From Hydractinia symbiolongicarpus (lineage: Eukaryota; Cnidaria; Hydrozoa; Anthoathecata; Hydractiniidae): a DNA stretch of 64,000 bases. A program made the translations under genes and the position numbers. The notes beneath the pieces are model-generated. The model was not told the DNA's origin. It saw nothing but the letters and a program-made list of their open reading frames with translations, and ran no database searches. Below are positions 24,090-36,100 of the stretch, piece after piece; position 1 is the stretch's first letter, and every line of letters starts with the position of its first letter. The DNA is taken from the NCBI RefSeq assembly GCF_029227915.1, contig NC_079875.1, positions 40,941,201 through 41,005,200 on the forward strand, given 5' to 3'.

Positions 24090-26239
24090 GGATTTACGGA
24101 AAATCGCGGGTTTTCGTTTGCCGGCGATTAAACCTCTTTCATTAAGCGACTCATTAAAAATGAAAACATTTTTGAAAACTACAAGTCTCATTCGTTCTAG
24201 TGGTGCAGAAATAATTTGAAAAATCGTTCGGGAAATGAGTTTACTCCTTGGGTACTTTCTTTATATACATTCAACTATACGGGCCAAGCCTGGGATTTAC
24301 GGGAAATCGCGGGTTTTCGTTTGCCGGCGATTAAACGTCTTTTATTCAGCGTCTCATCAAAAATGAAAACAAGTTTGAAAACTACAAGTCTCATGCGTTT
24401 CAGTGGTGAAAAAATAATTTAAAAAATCGTTCTGGAAATGAGTTTACTCTTTGGGTACTTTCTTTGTATACATTCGACTACACAGGCCAAGCTTGGGATT
24501 TAGGGGAATTCGCTGGTTTTCGTTTGCCGGCGATTAAACCTCTTTCATTAAGCGTCTCATCAAAAATGAAAACATTTTTGGAAACTACAAGTCTCATGCG
24601 TTTTAGTGGTGAAAAAATAATTTAAAAAATCGTCCGGGAAATGAGTTTACTCCCTGGGTACTTTCTTTGTATACTTTTGACTATACGGGCTGAGTCTGGG
24701 GTTTACGGGAAATGGCGGATTTTCGTTTGCCGGCGATTAAACTCCTTTTATTCAGCGTCTCATCAAAAATGAAAACATTGTTAAAAACTAAAAGTCTCAT
24801 GGGCTTTAGTGGTGAAATAATAATTTAAAAAATCGTTCGGGAAATGAGTTTACTCCCTGGGTACTTTATTTGTATACTTTTGACTATACGGGCCGAGTCT
24901 GGGATTCACGGGAAATGGCAGGTTTTCGTTTGCCGGCGATTAAACTTCTTTTATTCAGCGTCTCATCAAAAATGAAAACATTTTTAAAAAATACAAGTCT
25001 TATGCGATGCAGTGGTGAAAAAATAATATAAAAAATCGTTCGGGAAATGAGTTTACTCCCTGGGTACTTTCTTTGTATACTTTTGACTATACGGGCCAAG
25101 CCCGGGATTTACGGGAAATGGCGGGTTTTCGTTTCCCGCGATTAAACTTCTATTAATCAGCGTCTCATCAAAAATGAAAACATTTTTAAAAACTACAAGT
25201 CTCATGGGCTTTAGTGGTTAAATAATAATTTAAAAAATCGTTCGGAAAATGAGTTTTCTCCCTGGGTACTTTTTTTGTATACTTTTGACTTTACAGGCCG
25301 AGTCCGGGATTTACGGGAAATCGCAGGTTTTCGTTTGCCGACGATTAAACTTCTTTTATTCAGCGTCTCATCAAAAATGAAAACATTTTTGAAAACTACA
25401 AGTCTCATGGGCTTTAGTGGTTAAATAATAATTTAAAAAATCGTTCGGAAAATGAGTTTTCTCCCTGGGTACTTTTTTTGTATACTTTTGACTTTACAGG
25501 CCGAGTCCTGGATTTACGGGAAATCGCAGGTTTTCGTTTGCCGACGATTAAACTTCTTTTATTCAGCGTCTCATCAAAAATGAAAACATTTTTAAAAACT
25601 ACAAGTCTCATGCGTTTTAGTGATGAAAAAATAATTTAGAAAATCGTTCGGGATATGAGTTTACTCCCTGGGTATTTTCTTTGTATACTTTTGAGTATAC
25701 GGGCCAAGCCTGGGATTTACGGGAAATCGCGGGTTTTCGTTTGCTGGCGATTAAGCCACTTTCATTAAGCGTATCATCAAAAATGAAAACATTTCTGCAA
25801 ACTACAAGTCTCATGCGTTTTAGTGGTGAAAAAATAATTTAAAAAATCGTTTGGGAAATGAGTTTACTCCCTGGATACTTTATTTGTATACTTTTGACTA
25901 TACGGGCCGAGTCCACGATTTACGGGAAACCGCAGGTTTTCGTTTGCCGGGGATTAAACTTCTTTTATTCAGCGTCTCATCAAAAATGAAAACATTTTTG
26001 AAAACTACAAGTCTTATGCGTTTTAGTGGTGAAAAAATAATTTAAAAAATCGTTCGGGAAATGAGTTTACTCCCTGGGTACTTTCTTTGTATACTTTTGA
26101 CTATACGGGCCAAGCCCGGGATTTACGGGAAATGGCGGATTTTCGTTTGCCGGCGATTAAACTTCTTTTAATCAGCGTCTCAACAAAAATGAAAACATTT
26201 TTGAAAACTACAAGTCTCATGCGTTTTAGTGGTGAAAAA

Positions 26240-27050
26240 ATAATATAAAATATCGTTCGGGAAATGAGTTCCCTCCCTGGGTGCTTTCTTTGTATACTTT
26301 TGACTATACGGGCCAAGCCCGGGATGTACGGGAAATGGCGGGTTTTCGTTTGCCGGCGATTAAACTTCTTTTATTCAGCGTCTCATCAAAAATGAAAACA
26401 TTTTTGAAAACTACAAGTCTCATGGGCTTTAGTGGTTAAATAATAATTTAAAAAATCGTTCGGGAAATGAGTGTACTTCCTGGGTACTTTCTTTGTATAC
26501 TTTTGACTATACGGGCCGAGTCCGGGGTTTACGGGAAATGGCGGGTTTTCGTTTGCCGGCGATTAAACTTCTTTTATTCAGCGTCTCATCAAAAATGAAA
26601 ACATTTTTGAAAACTACAAGTCTCATGGGCTTTAGTGGTTAAATAATAATTTAAAAAATCGTTCGTAAAAAATGAGTTTTCTCCCTGGGTACTTTTTTTG
26701 TATACTTTTGACTTTACAGGCCGAGTCCGGGATTTACGGGAAATCGCAGGTTTTCGTTTGCCGACGATTAAACTTCTTTTATTCAGCGTCTCATCAAAAA
26801 TGAAAACATTTTTGAAAACTACAAGTCTCATGCGTTTTAGTGATGAAAAAATAATTTAGAAAATCGTTCGGGATATGAGTTTACTCCCTGGGTATTTTCT
26901 TTGTATACTTTTGAGTATACGGGCCAAGCTTGGGATTTACGGGAAATCGCGGGTTTTCGTTTGCCGGCGATTAAGCCACTTTCATTAAGCGTATCATCAA
27001 AAATGAAAACATTTCTGCAAACTACAAGTCTCATGCGTTTTAGTGGTGAA
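26240..27050. repeat. Four-monomer segment absent from the 33-39 kb copy
   Basis: This stretch (about 814 bp) interrupts the match between blocks L and R. It holds a GAGTTCCCTCCCTGGGTGC monomer, two GGCTTTAGTGGTTAAATAATAA monomers and a TTTTGAGTATACGGG monomer. Each has close relatives at 28.9 kb or 25.2-25.7 kb, so it is either a local gain here or a four-monomer loss from R. Its length in whole monomers favours unequal exchange. Confidence 0.7.
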
Positions 27051-27127
27051 AAAATAATTTAAAAAATCGTTCGGGAAATGAGTTTACTCCCTGGATACTT
27101 TATTTGTATACTTTTGACTATACGGGC

Positions 27128-30030
27128 CAAGCCCGGGATGTACGGGAAATGGCGGGTTTTCGTTTGCCGGCGATTAAACTTCTCTTATTCAGCGTCTAAT
27201 CAAAAATGAAAACGTTTTTGAAAACTACAAGTCTCATGGGCTTTAGTGGTTAAATAATAATTTAAAAAATCGTTCGGGAAATGAGTTTACTTCCTGGGTA
27301 CTTTCTTTGTATACTTTTGACTATACGGGCCGAGTCCGGGGTTTAAAGGAAATGGCGGGTTTTCGTTTGCCGGCGATTAAACTCCTTTTATTCAGCGTCT
27401 CATCGAAAATGAAAACACTTTAAAAAACTAAAAGTCTCATGGGCTTTAGTGGTGAAATAATAATTTAAAAAATCGTTCGGGAAATGAGCTTACTCCCTGG
27501 GTATTTTCTTTGTATACTTTTGACTATACGGGCCGAGTCTGGGATTTACGGGAAATTGCAGGTTTTCGTTTGCCGGCGATTAAACTTCTTTTATTTAGCG
27601 TCTCATCAAAAATGAAAACATTTTTGAAAACTACAAGTCTCATGCGATTTAGTGGTGAAAAGATAATTTAAAAAATCGTTCTGGAAATGAGTTTACTCAC
27701 AGGGTACTTTCTTTGTATACATTCGACTATACGAACCAAACAAGCCCGGGATTTACGGGAAATCGCGCGTTTTCGTTTGCCGGCGATTAAACCTCTTTCA
27801 TTAAGCGTCTCATTAAAAATGAAAACATTTTTGAAAACTACAAGTCTCATTCGTTCTAGTGGTGCAGATATAATTTGAAAAATCGTTCGGGAAATCAGTT
27901 TACTCCTTGGGTACTTTATTTATATACATTCAACTATACGGGCCAAGCCCGGGATTTACGGGAAATCGCGGGTTTTCGTTTGCCGGCGATTAAACTTCTT
28001 TTATTCAGCGTCTCATCAAAAATGAAAACAAGTTTGAAAACTACAAGTCTCATGCGTTTTAGTGGTGAAAAAATAATTTAAAAAATCGTTCGGGAAATGA
28101 GTTTACTCCCTTGGTACTTTCTTTGTATACTTTTGCCTATACCGGCCAAGCCCGGAAATTACGGGAAATCACGGGTTTTCGTTTGCCGGCGATTAAACTT
28201 CTTTTATTCAGCGTCTCATCAAAAATGAAAACATTTTTGAAAACTACAAGTCTCATGCGCTTTAGTGATGAAAAAATAATTTAGAAAATCGTTCGGGATA
28301 TGAGTTTACTCCCTGGGTATTTTCTTTGTATACTTTTGAGTATACGGGCCAAGCCTGGGATTTACGGGAAATCGCGGGTTTTCGTTTGCCGGCGATTAAG
28401 CCACTTTCATTAAGCGTATCATCAAAAATGAAAACATTTCTGCAAACTACAAGTCTCATGCGTTTTAGTGGTGAAAAAATAATTTAAAAAATCGTTCGGG
28501 AAATGAGTTTACTCCCTGGATACTTTATTTGTATACTTTTGACTATACGGGCCGAGTCCGGGATTTACGGGAAACCGCAGGTTTTCGTTTGCCGGGGATT
28601 AAACTTCTTTTATTCAGCGTCTCATCAAAAATGAAAACATTTTTGAAAACTACAAGTCTTATGCGTTTTAGTGGTGAAAAAATAATTTAAAAAATCGTTC
28701 GGGAAATGAGTTTACTCCCTGGGTACTTTCTTTGTATACTTTCAACTATACGGGCCAAGCCCGGGATTTACGGGAAATGGCGGGTTTTCGTTTGCCGGCG
28801 ATTAAACTTCTTTTAATCAGCGTCTCAACAAAAATGAAAACATTTTTGAAAACTACAAGTCTCATGCGTTTTAGTGGTAAAAAAATAATATAAAATATCG
28901 TTCGGGAAATGAGTTCCCTCGCTGGGTGCTTTCTTTGTATACTTTTGACTATACGGGCCAAGCCCGGGATGTACGGCAAATGGCGGGTTTTCGTTTGCCG
29001 GCGATTAAACTTCTTTTATTCAGTGTCTCATCAAAAATGAAAACATTTTTGAAAACTACAAGTCTCATGGGCTTTAGTGGTTAAATAATAATTTAAAAAA
29101 TCGTTCGGGAAATGAGTTTACTTCCTGGGTTCTTTCTTTGTATACTTTTGACTATACGGCCGAGTCCGGGGTTTACAAGAAATGGCGGGTTTTCGTTTGC
29201 CGGCGATTAAACTCCTTTTATTCAGCGTCTCATCAAAAATTAAAACACTTTAAAAAACTAAAAGTCTCATGGGCTTTAGTGGTGAAATAATAATTTAAAA
29301 AATCGTTCGGGAAATGAGCTTACTCCCTGGGTATTTTCTTTGTATACTTTTGACTATACGGGCCGAGTCTGGGATTTACGGGAAATTGCAGGTTTTCGTT
29401 TGCCGGCGATTAAACTTCTTTTATTTAGCGTCTCATCAAAAATGAAAACATTTTTGAAAACTACAAGTCTCATGCGATTTAGTGGTGAAAAGATAATTTA
29501 AAAAATCGTTCTGGAAATGAGTTTACTCACAGGGTACTTTCTTTGTATACATTCGACTATACGAACCAAACAATCCCGGGATTTACGGGAAATCGCGGGT
29601 TTTCGTTTGCCGGCGATTAAACCTCTTTCATTAAGCGTCTCATTAAAAATGAAAACATTTTTGAAAACTACAAGTCTCATTCGTTCTAGTGGTGCAGATA
29701 TAATTTGAAAAATCGTTCGGGAAATCAGTTTACTCCTTGGGTACTTTCTTTATATACATTCAACTATACGGGCCAAGCCCGGGATTTACGAGAAATCGCG
29801 GGTTTTCGTTTGCCGGCGATTAAACTTCTTTTATTCAGCGTCTCATCAAAAATGAAAACAAGTTTGAAAACTACAAGTCTCATGCGTTTTAGTGGTGAAA
29901 AAATAATTTAAAAAATCGTTCGGGAAATGAGTTTACTCCCTTGGTACTTTCTTTGTATACTTTTGACTATACCGGCCAAGCCCGGAAATTACGGGAAATC
30001 ACGGGTTTTCGTTTGCCGGCGATTAAACTT
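27128..30030. repeat. Higher-order repeat, 1830 bp (9-mer) x ~1.6
   Basis: About 27,128-28,200 recurs as 28,958-30,030 (27,668 to 29,498; 27,687 to 29,517; 27,875 to 29,705). The period is nine monomers plus the 4-bp insertion minus a 1-bp loss (TATACGGCCGAG near 29,155). It is reproduced in block R (35,957 to 37,787). A partly overlapping 1425-bp period links 26,837-27,127 with 28,262-28,552. The match ends at the 27-bp deletion near 30,032. Confidence 0.8.
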
Positions 30031-30085
30031 CTTTTATTTTTGAAAACTACAAGTCATATGCGTTTTAGTGGTGAAAAAATAATTT
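29910..30085. repeat. Monomer with 27-bp deletion (176 bp), copy 1
   Basis: CTTCTTTTATTTTTGAAAAC replaces the usual TTTTATT-(27 bp)-TTTTTG, removing CAGCGTCTCATC and the following A-rich segment. The break shares ATT on both sides. The monomer also has the rare CAAGTCATATGCG. The same CATATGCG monomer without the deletion survives near 41,457-41,510. Confidence 0.93.
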
Positions 30086-32124
30086 AAAAAATCGTTCTGG
30101 AAATGAGTTTACTCACAGGGTACTTTCTTTGTATACATTCGACTATACGGGACAGGGCCCGGGATTTACGGGAAATCGCGGCTTTTCGTTTGCCGGCGAT
30201 TAAACCTCTTTCATTAAGCGTCTCATCAAAAATGAAAACATTTTTGAAAACTACAAGTCTCATGCGCTTTAGTGGTGAAAAAAAAATTTTAAAAATCGTT
30301 CAAGAAATGAGTTTACTCCCTGGGTACTTTCTTTGTATACATTCGACTACACGGGCCAAGCCCAGGATTTAGGGGAAATCGCTGGTTTTCGTTTGCCGGC
30401 GGTTAAACCTCTTTCATTAGGCGTCTCATCAAAAATGAAAACATTTTTGAAAACTACAAGTCTCATGCGCTTTAGTGGTGAAAAAAAAATTTTAAAAATC
30501 GTTCGGGAAATGAGTTTACTCCCTGGGTACTTTCTTTGTATACATTCGACCACACGGGCCAAGCCTGGGATTTAGGGGAAATCGCTGGTTTTCGTTTGCC
30601 GGCGATTAAACCTCTTTCATTAAACGTCTCATCAAAAATAAAAACATTTTTGAAAACTACAAGTCTTATGCGTTTTAGTGGTGAAATAATAATTTAAAAA
30701 ATCGTTCGGGAAATGAGCTTACTCCCTGGGTATTTTCTTTGTATACTTTTGACTATACGGGCCGAGTCTGGGATTTACGGGAAATTGCAGGTTTTCGTTT
30801 GCCGGCGATTAAACTTTTTTTATTTAGCGTCTCATCAAAAATGAACACATTTTTGAAAACTACAAGTCTCATGCGATTTAGTGGTGAAAAGATAATTTAA
30901 AAAATCGTTCTGGAAATGAGTTTACTCACAGGGTACTTTCTTTGTACACATTCGACTATACGAACCAAACAAGCCCGGGATTTACGGAAAATCGCGGGTT
31001 TTCGTTTGCCGGCGATTAAACCTCTTTCATTAAGCGACTCATTAAAAATGAAAACATTTTTGAAAACTACAAGTCTCATTCGTTCTAGTGGTGCAGAAAT
31101 AATTTGAGAAATCGTTCCGGAAATGAGTTTACTCCTTGGGTACTTTCTTTATATACATTCAACTATACGGGCCAAGCCTGGGATTTACGGGAAATCGCGG
31201 GTTTTCGTTTGCCGGCGATTAAACGTCTTTTATTCAGCGTCTCATCAAAAATGAAAACAAGTTTGAAAACTACAAGTCTCATGCGTTTCAGTGGTGAAAA
31301 AATAATTTAAAAAATCGTTCTGGAAATGAGTTTACTCTTTGGGTACTTTCTTTGTATACATTCGACTACACAGGCCAAGCTCGGGATTTAGGGGAATTCG
31401 CTGGTTTTCGTTTGCCGGCGATTAAACCTCTTTCATTAAGCGTCTCATTAAAAATGAAAACATTTTTGAAAACTACAAGTCTCATTCGTTCTAGTGGTGC
31501 AGATATAATTTGAAAAATCGTTCGGGAAATCAGTTTACTCCTTGGGTACTTTCTTTATATACATTCAACTATACGGGCCAAGCCCGGGATTTACGAGAAA
31601 TCGCGGGTTTTCGTTTGCCGGCGATTAAACTTCTTTTATTTAGCGTCTCATCAAAAATGAACACATTTTTGAAAACTACAAGTCTCATGCGATTTAGTGG
31701 TGAAAAGATAATTTAAAAAATCGTTCTGGAAATGAGTTTACTCACAGGGTACTTTCTTTGTACACATTCGACTATACGAACCAAACAAGCCCGGGATTTA
31801 CGGAAAATCGCGGGTTTTCGTTTGCCGGCGATTAAACCTCTTTCATTAAGCGACTCATTAAAAATGAAAACATTTTTGAAAACTACAAGTCTCATTCGTT
31901 CTAGTGGTGCAGAAATAATTTGAGAAATCGTTCCGGAAATGAGTTTACTCCTTGGGTACTTTCTTTATATACATTCAACTATACGGGCCAAGCCTGGGAT
32001 TTACGGGAAATCGCGGGTTTTCGTTTGCCGGCGATTAAACGTCTTTTATTCAGCGTCTCATCAAAAATGAAAACAAGTTTGAAAACTACAAGTCTCATGC
32101 GTTTTAGTGGTGAAAAAATAATTT

Positions 32125-32300
32125 AAAAAATCGTTCGGGAAATGAGTTTACTCCCTTGGTACTTTCTTTGTATACTTTTGACTATACCGGCCAAGCCCGG
32201 AAATTACGGGAAATCACGGGTTTTCGTTTGCCGGCGATTAAACTTCTTTTATTTTTGAAAACTACAAGTCATATGCGTTTTAGTGGTGAAAAAATAATTT
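32125..32300. repeat. Monomer with 27-bp deletion, copy 2
   Basis: Identical junction to 29,910-30,085, displaced 2215 bp with its whole neighbourhood. Confidence 0.93.
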
Positions 32301-33192
32301 AAAAAATCGTTCTGGAAATGAGTTTACTCACAGGGTACTTTCTTTGTATACATTCGACTATACGGGACAGGGCCCGGGATTTACGGGAAATCGCGGCTTT
32401 TCGTTTGCCGGCGATTAAACCTCTTTCATTAAGCGTCTCATCAAAAATGAAAACATTTTTGAAAACTACAAGTCTCATGCGCTTTAGTGGTGAAAAAAAA
32501 ATTTTAAAAATCGTTCAAGAAATGAGTTTACTCCCTGGGTACTTTCTTTGTATACATTCGACTACACGGGCCAAGCCCAGGATTTAGGGGAAATCGCTGG
32601 TTTTCGTTTGCCGGCGGTTAAACCTCTTTCATTAGGCGTCTCATCAAAAATGAAAACATTTTTGAAAACTACAAGTCTCATGCGCTTTAGTGGTGAAAAA
32701 AAAATTTTAAAAATCGTTCGGGAAATGAGTTTACTCCCTGGGTACTTTCTTTGTATACATTCGACCACACGGGCCAAGCCTGGGATTTAGGGGAAATCGC
32801 TGGTTTTCGTTTGCCGGCGATTAAACCTCTTTCATTAAACGTCTCATCAAAAATAAAAACATTTTTGAAAACTAAAAGTCTTATGCGTTTTAGTGGTGAA
32901 ATAATAATTTAAAAAATCGTTCGGGAAATGAGCTTACTCCCTGGGTATTTTCTTTGTATACTTTTGACTATACGGGCCGAGTCTGGGATTTACGGGAAAT
33001 TGCAGGTTTTCGTTTGCCGGCGATTAAACTTTTTTTATTTAGCGTCTCATCAAAAATGAACACATTTTTGAAAACTACAAGTCTCATGCGATTTAGTGGT
33101 GAAAAGATAATTTAAAAAATCGTTCTGGAAATGAGTTTACTCACAGGGTACTTTCTTTGTACACATTCGACTATACGAACCAAACAAGCCCG

Positions 33193-36100
33193 GGATTTAC
33201 GGAAAATCGCGGGTTTTCGTTTGCCGGCGATTAAACCTCTTTCATTAAGCGACTCATTAAAAATGAAAACATTTTTGAAAACTACAAGTCTCATTCGTTC
33301 TAGTGGTGCAGAAATAATTTGAGAAATCGTTCCGGAAATGAGTTTACTCCTTGGGTACTTTCTTTATATACATTCAACTATACGGGCCAAGCCTGGGATT
33401 TACGGGAAATCGCGGGTTTTCGTTTGCCGGCGATTAAACGTCTTTTATTCAGCGTCTCATCAAAAATGAAAACAAGTTTGAAAACTACAAGTCTCATGCG
33501 TTTCAGTGGTGAAAAAATAATTTAAAAAATCGTTCTGGAAATGAGTTTACTCTTTGGGTACTTTCTTTGTATACATTCGACTACACAGGCCAAGCTCGGG
33601 ATTTAGGGGAATTCGCTGGTTTTCGTTTGCCGGCGATTAAACCTCTTTCATTAAGCGTCTCATCAAAAATGAAAACATTTTTGGAAACTACAAGTCTCAT
33701 GCGTTTTAGTGGTGAAAAAATAATTTAAAAAATCGTCTGGGAAATGAGTTAACTCCCTGGGTACTTTCTTTGTATACTTTTGACTATACGGGCTGAGTCT
33801 GGGGTTTACGGGAAATGGCGGATTTTCGTTTGCCGGCGATTAAACTCCTTTTATTCAGCGTCTCATCAAAAATGAAAACATTGTTAAAAACTAAAAGTCT
33901 CATGGGCTTTAGTGGTGAAATAATAATTTAAAAAATCGTTCGGGAAATGAGTTTACTCCCTGGGTACTTTATTTGTATACTTTTGACTATACGGGCCGAG
34001 TCTGGGATTCACGGGAAATGTCAGGTTTTCGTTTGCCGGCGATTAAACTTCTTTTATTCAGCGTCTCATCAAAAATGAAAACATTTTTAAAAAATACAAG
34101 TCTTATGCGATGCAGTGGTGAAAAAATAATATAAAAAATCGTTCGGGAAATGAGTTTACTCCCTGGGTACTTTCTTTGTATACTTTTGACTATACGGGCC
34201 AAGCCCGGGATTTACGGGAAATGGCGGGTTTTCGTTTGCCGCGATTAAACTTCTATTAATCAGCGTCTCATCAAAAATGAAAACATTTTTGAAAACTACA
34301 AGTCTCATGGGCTTTAGTGGTTAAATAATAATTTAAAAAATCGTTCGGAAAATGAGTTTTCTCCCTGGGTACTTTTTTTGTATACTTTTGACTTTACAGG
34401 CCGAGTCCGGGATTTACGGGAAATCGCAGGTTTTCGTTTGCCGACGATTAAACTTCTTTTATTCAGCGTTTCATCAAAAATGAAAACATTTTTGAAAACT
34501 ACAAGTCTCATGGGCTTTAGTGGTTAAATAATAATTTAAAAAATCGTTCGGAAAATGAGTTTTCTCCCTGGGTACTTTTTTTGTATACTTTTGACTTTAC
34601 AGGCCGAGTCCTGGATTTACGGGAAATCGCAGGTTTTCGTTTGCCGACGATTAAACTTCTTTTATTCAGCGTCTCATCAAAAATGAAAACATTTTTAAAA
34701 ACTACAAGTCTCATGCGTTTTAGTGATGAAAAAATAATTTAGAAAATCGTTCGGGATATGAGTTTACTCCCTGGGTATTTTCTTTGTATACTTTTGAGTA
34801 TACGGGCCAAGCCTGGGATTTACGGGAAATCGCGGGTTTTCGTTTGCCGGCGATTAAGCCACTTTCATTAAGCGTATCATCAAAAATGAAAACATTTCTG
34901 CAAACTACAAGTCTCATGCGTTTTAGTGGTGAAAAAATAATTTAAAAAATCGTTTGGGAAATGAGTTTACTCCCTGGATACTTTATTTGTATACTTTTGA
35001 CTATACGGGCCGAGTCCGGGATTTACGGGAAACCGCAGGTTTTCGTTTGCCGGGGATTAAACTTCTTTTATTCAGCGTCTCATCAAAAATGAAAACATTT
35101 TTGAAAACTACAAGTCTTATGCGTTTTAGTGGTGAAAAAATAATTTAAAAAATCGTTCGGGAAATGAGTTTACTCCCTGGGTACTTTCTTTGTATACTTT
35201 TGACTATACGGGCCAAGCCCGGGATTTACGGGAAATGGCGGGTTTTCGTTTGCCGGCGATTAAACTTCTTTTAATCAGCGTCTCAACAAAAATGAAAACA
35301 TTTTTGAAAACTACAAGTCTCATGCGTTTTAGTGGTGAAAAAATAATATAAAAAATCGTTCGGGAAATGAGTTTACTCCCTGGATACTTTATTTGTATAC
35401 TTTTGACTATACGGGCCAAGCCCGGGATGTACGGGAAATGGCGGGTTTTCGTTTGCCGGCGATTAAACTTCTCTTATTCAGCGTCTCATCAAAAATGAAA
35501 ACGTTTTTGAAAACTACAAGTCTCATGGGCTTTAGTGGTTAAATAATAATTTAAAAAATCGTTCGGGAAATGAGTTTACTTCCTGGGTACTTTCTTTGTA
35601 TACTTTTGACTATACGGGCCGAGTCCGGGGTTTACGGGAAATGGCGGGTTTTCGTTTGCCGGCGATTAAACTCCTTTTATTCAGCGTCTCATCGAAAATG
35701 AAAACACTTTAAAAAACTAAAAGTCTCATGGGCTTTAGTGGTGAAATAATAATTTAAAAAATCGTTCGGGAAATGAGCTTACTCCCTGGGTATTTTCTTT
35801 GTATACTTTTGACTATACGGGCCGAGTCTGGGATTTACGGGAAATTGCAGGTTTTCGTTTGCCGGCGATTAAACTTCTTTTATTTAGCGTCTCATCAAAA
35901 ATGAAAACATTTTTGAAAACTACAAGTCTCATGCGATTTAGTGGTGAAAAGATAATTTAAAAAATCGTTCTGGAAATGAGTTTACTCACAGGGTACTTTC
36001 TTTGTATACATTCGACTATACGAACCAAACAAGCCCGGGATTTACGGGAAATCGCGCGTTTTCGATTGCCGGCGATTAAACCTCTTTCATTAAGCGTCTC

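Larger units (their letters stand above)
19888..25660. repeat. Large duplicated block A (pairs with 42.2-48.8 kb)
   Basis: Rare-variant order here is colinear with 42,191-48,806. Offsets increase in whole monomers: about 22,302 bp at 19.9-20.4 kb, about 22,910 at 21.0 kb, 23,114 at 21.4-21.6 kb, and about 23,317 at 23.4-25.4 kb. The steps of 609, 203 and 203 bp mean the downstream copy has about five more monomers. Shared singular markers are the deletion junction (20,044 and 42,347), GTCTTATTAAAACTGAAAAC, CTTTTTATACTT, TTGTTGTGGAAATG and GGGACAAGACCGGG. Divergence is visibly higher than within the tandem higher-order repeats. Confidence 0.78.
24090..30998. repeat. Large duplicated block L (pairs with 33.2-39.3 kb)
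   Basis: From about 24,090 to 26,240 the sequence recurs 9103 bp downstream; from about 27,050 to 30,998 it recurs 8289 bp downstream. The intervening 814 bp (four monomers) are present only here. Markers include the GTTTTCTCCCTGGG pair near 25.25 and 25.45 kb, TTTTGAGTATACGGG with GCGATTAAGCC and CATTTCTGCAAAC, GCCGGGGATTAAAC, GGGATGTACGGG, the +4-bp monomers and the 27-bp deletion monomer. Single-base differences between copies are few, for example GTCCACGATTT at about 25,917 against GTCCGGGATTT at 35,020. Confidence 0.85.
29850..33664. repeat. Nested repeats of 2215 bp and 816 bp
   Basis: About 29,850-31,448 recurs as 32,065-33,664 (30,103 to 32,318; 30,347 to 32,562; 30,897 to 33,112). 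Within the gap, about 30,816-31,280 recurs as 31,632-32,095, an 816-bp 4-mer that includes a +4-bp monomer. Identity is high enough that rare variants such as ATGAACACATTTTTG, TGTACACATTCGAC, TAAACGTCTC and AAAACAAGTTTG are all shared. Three +4-bp monomers at 30,899, 31,715 and 33,114 come from this amplification. Confidence 0.85.
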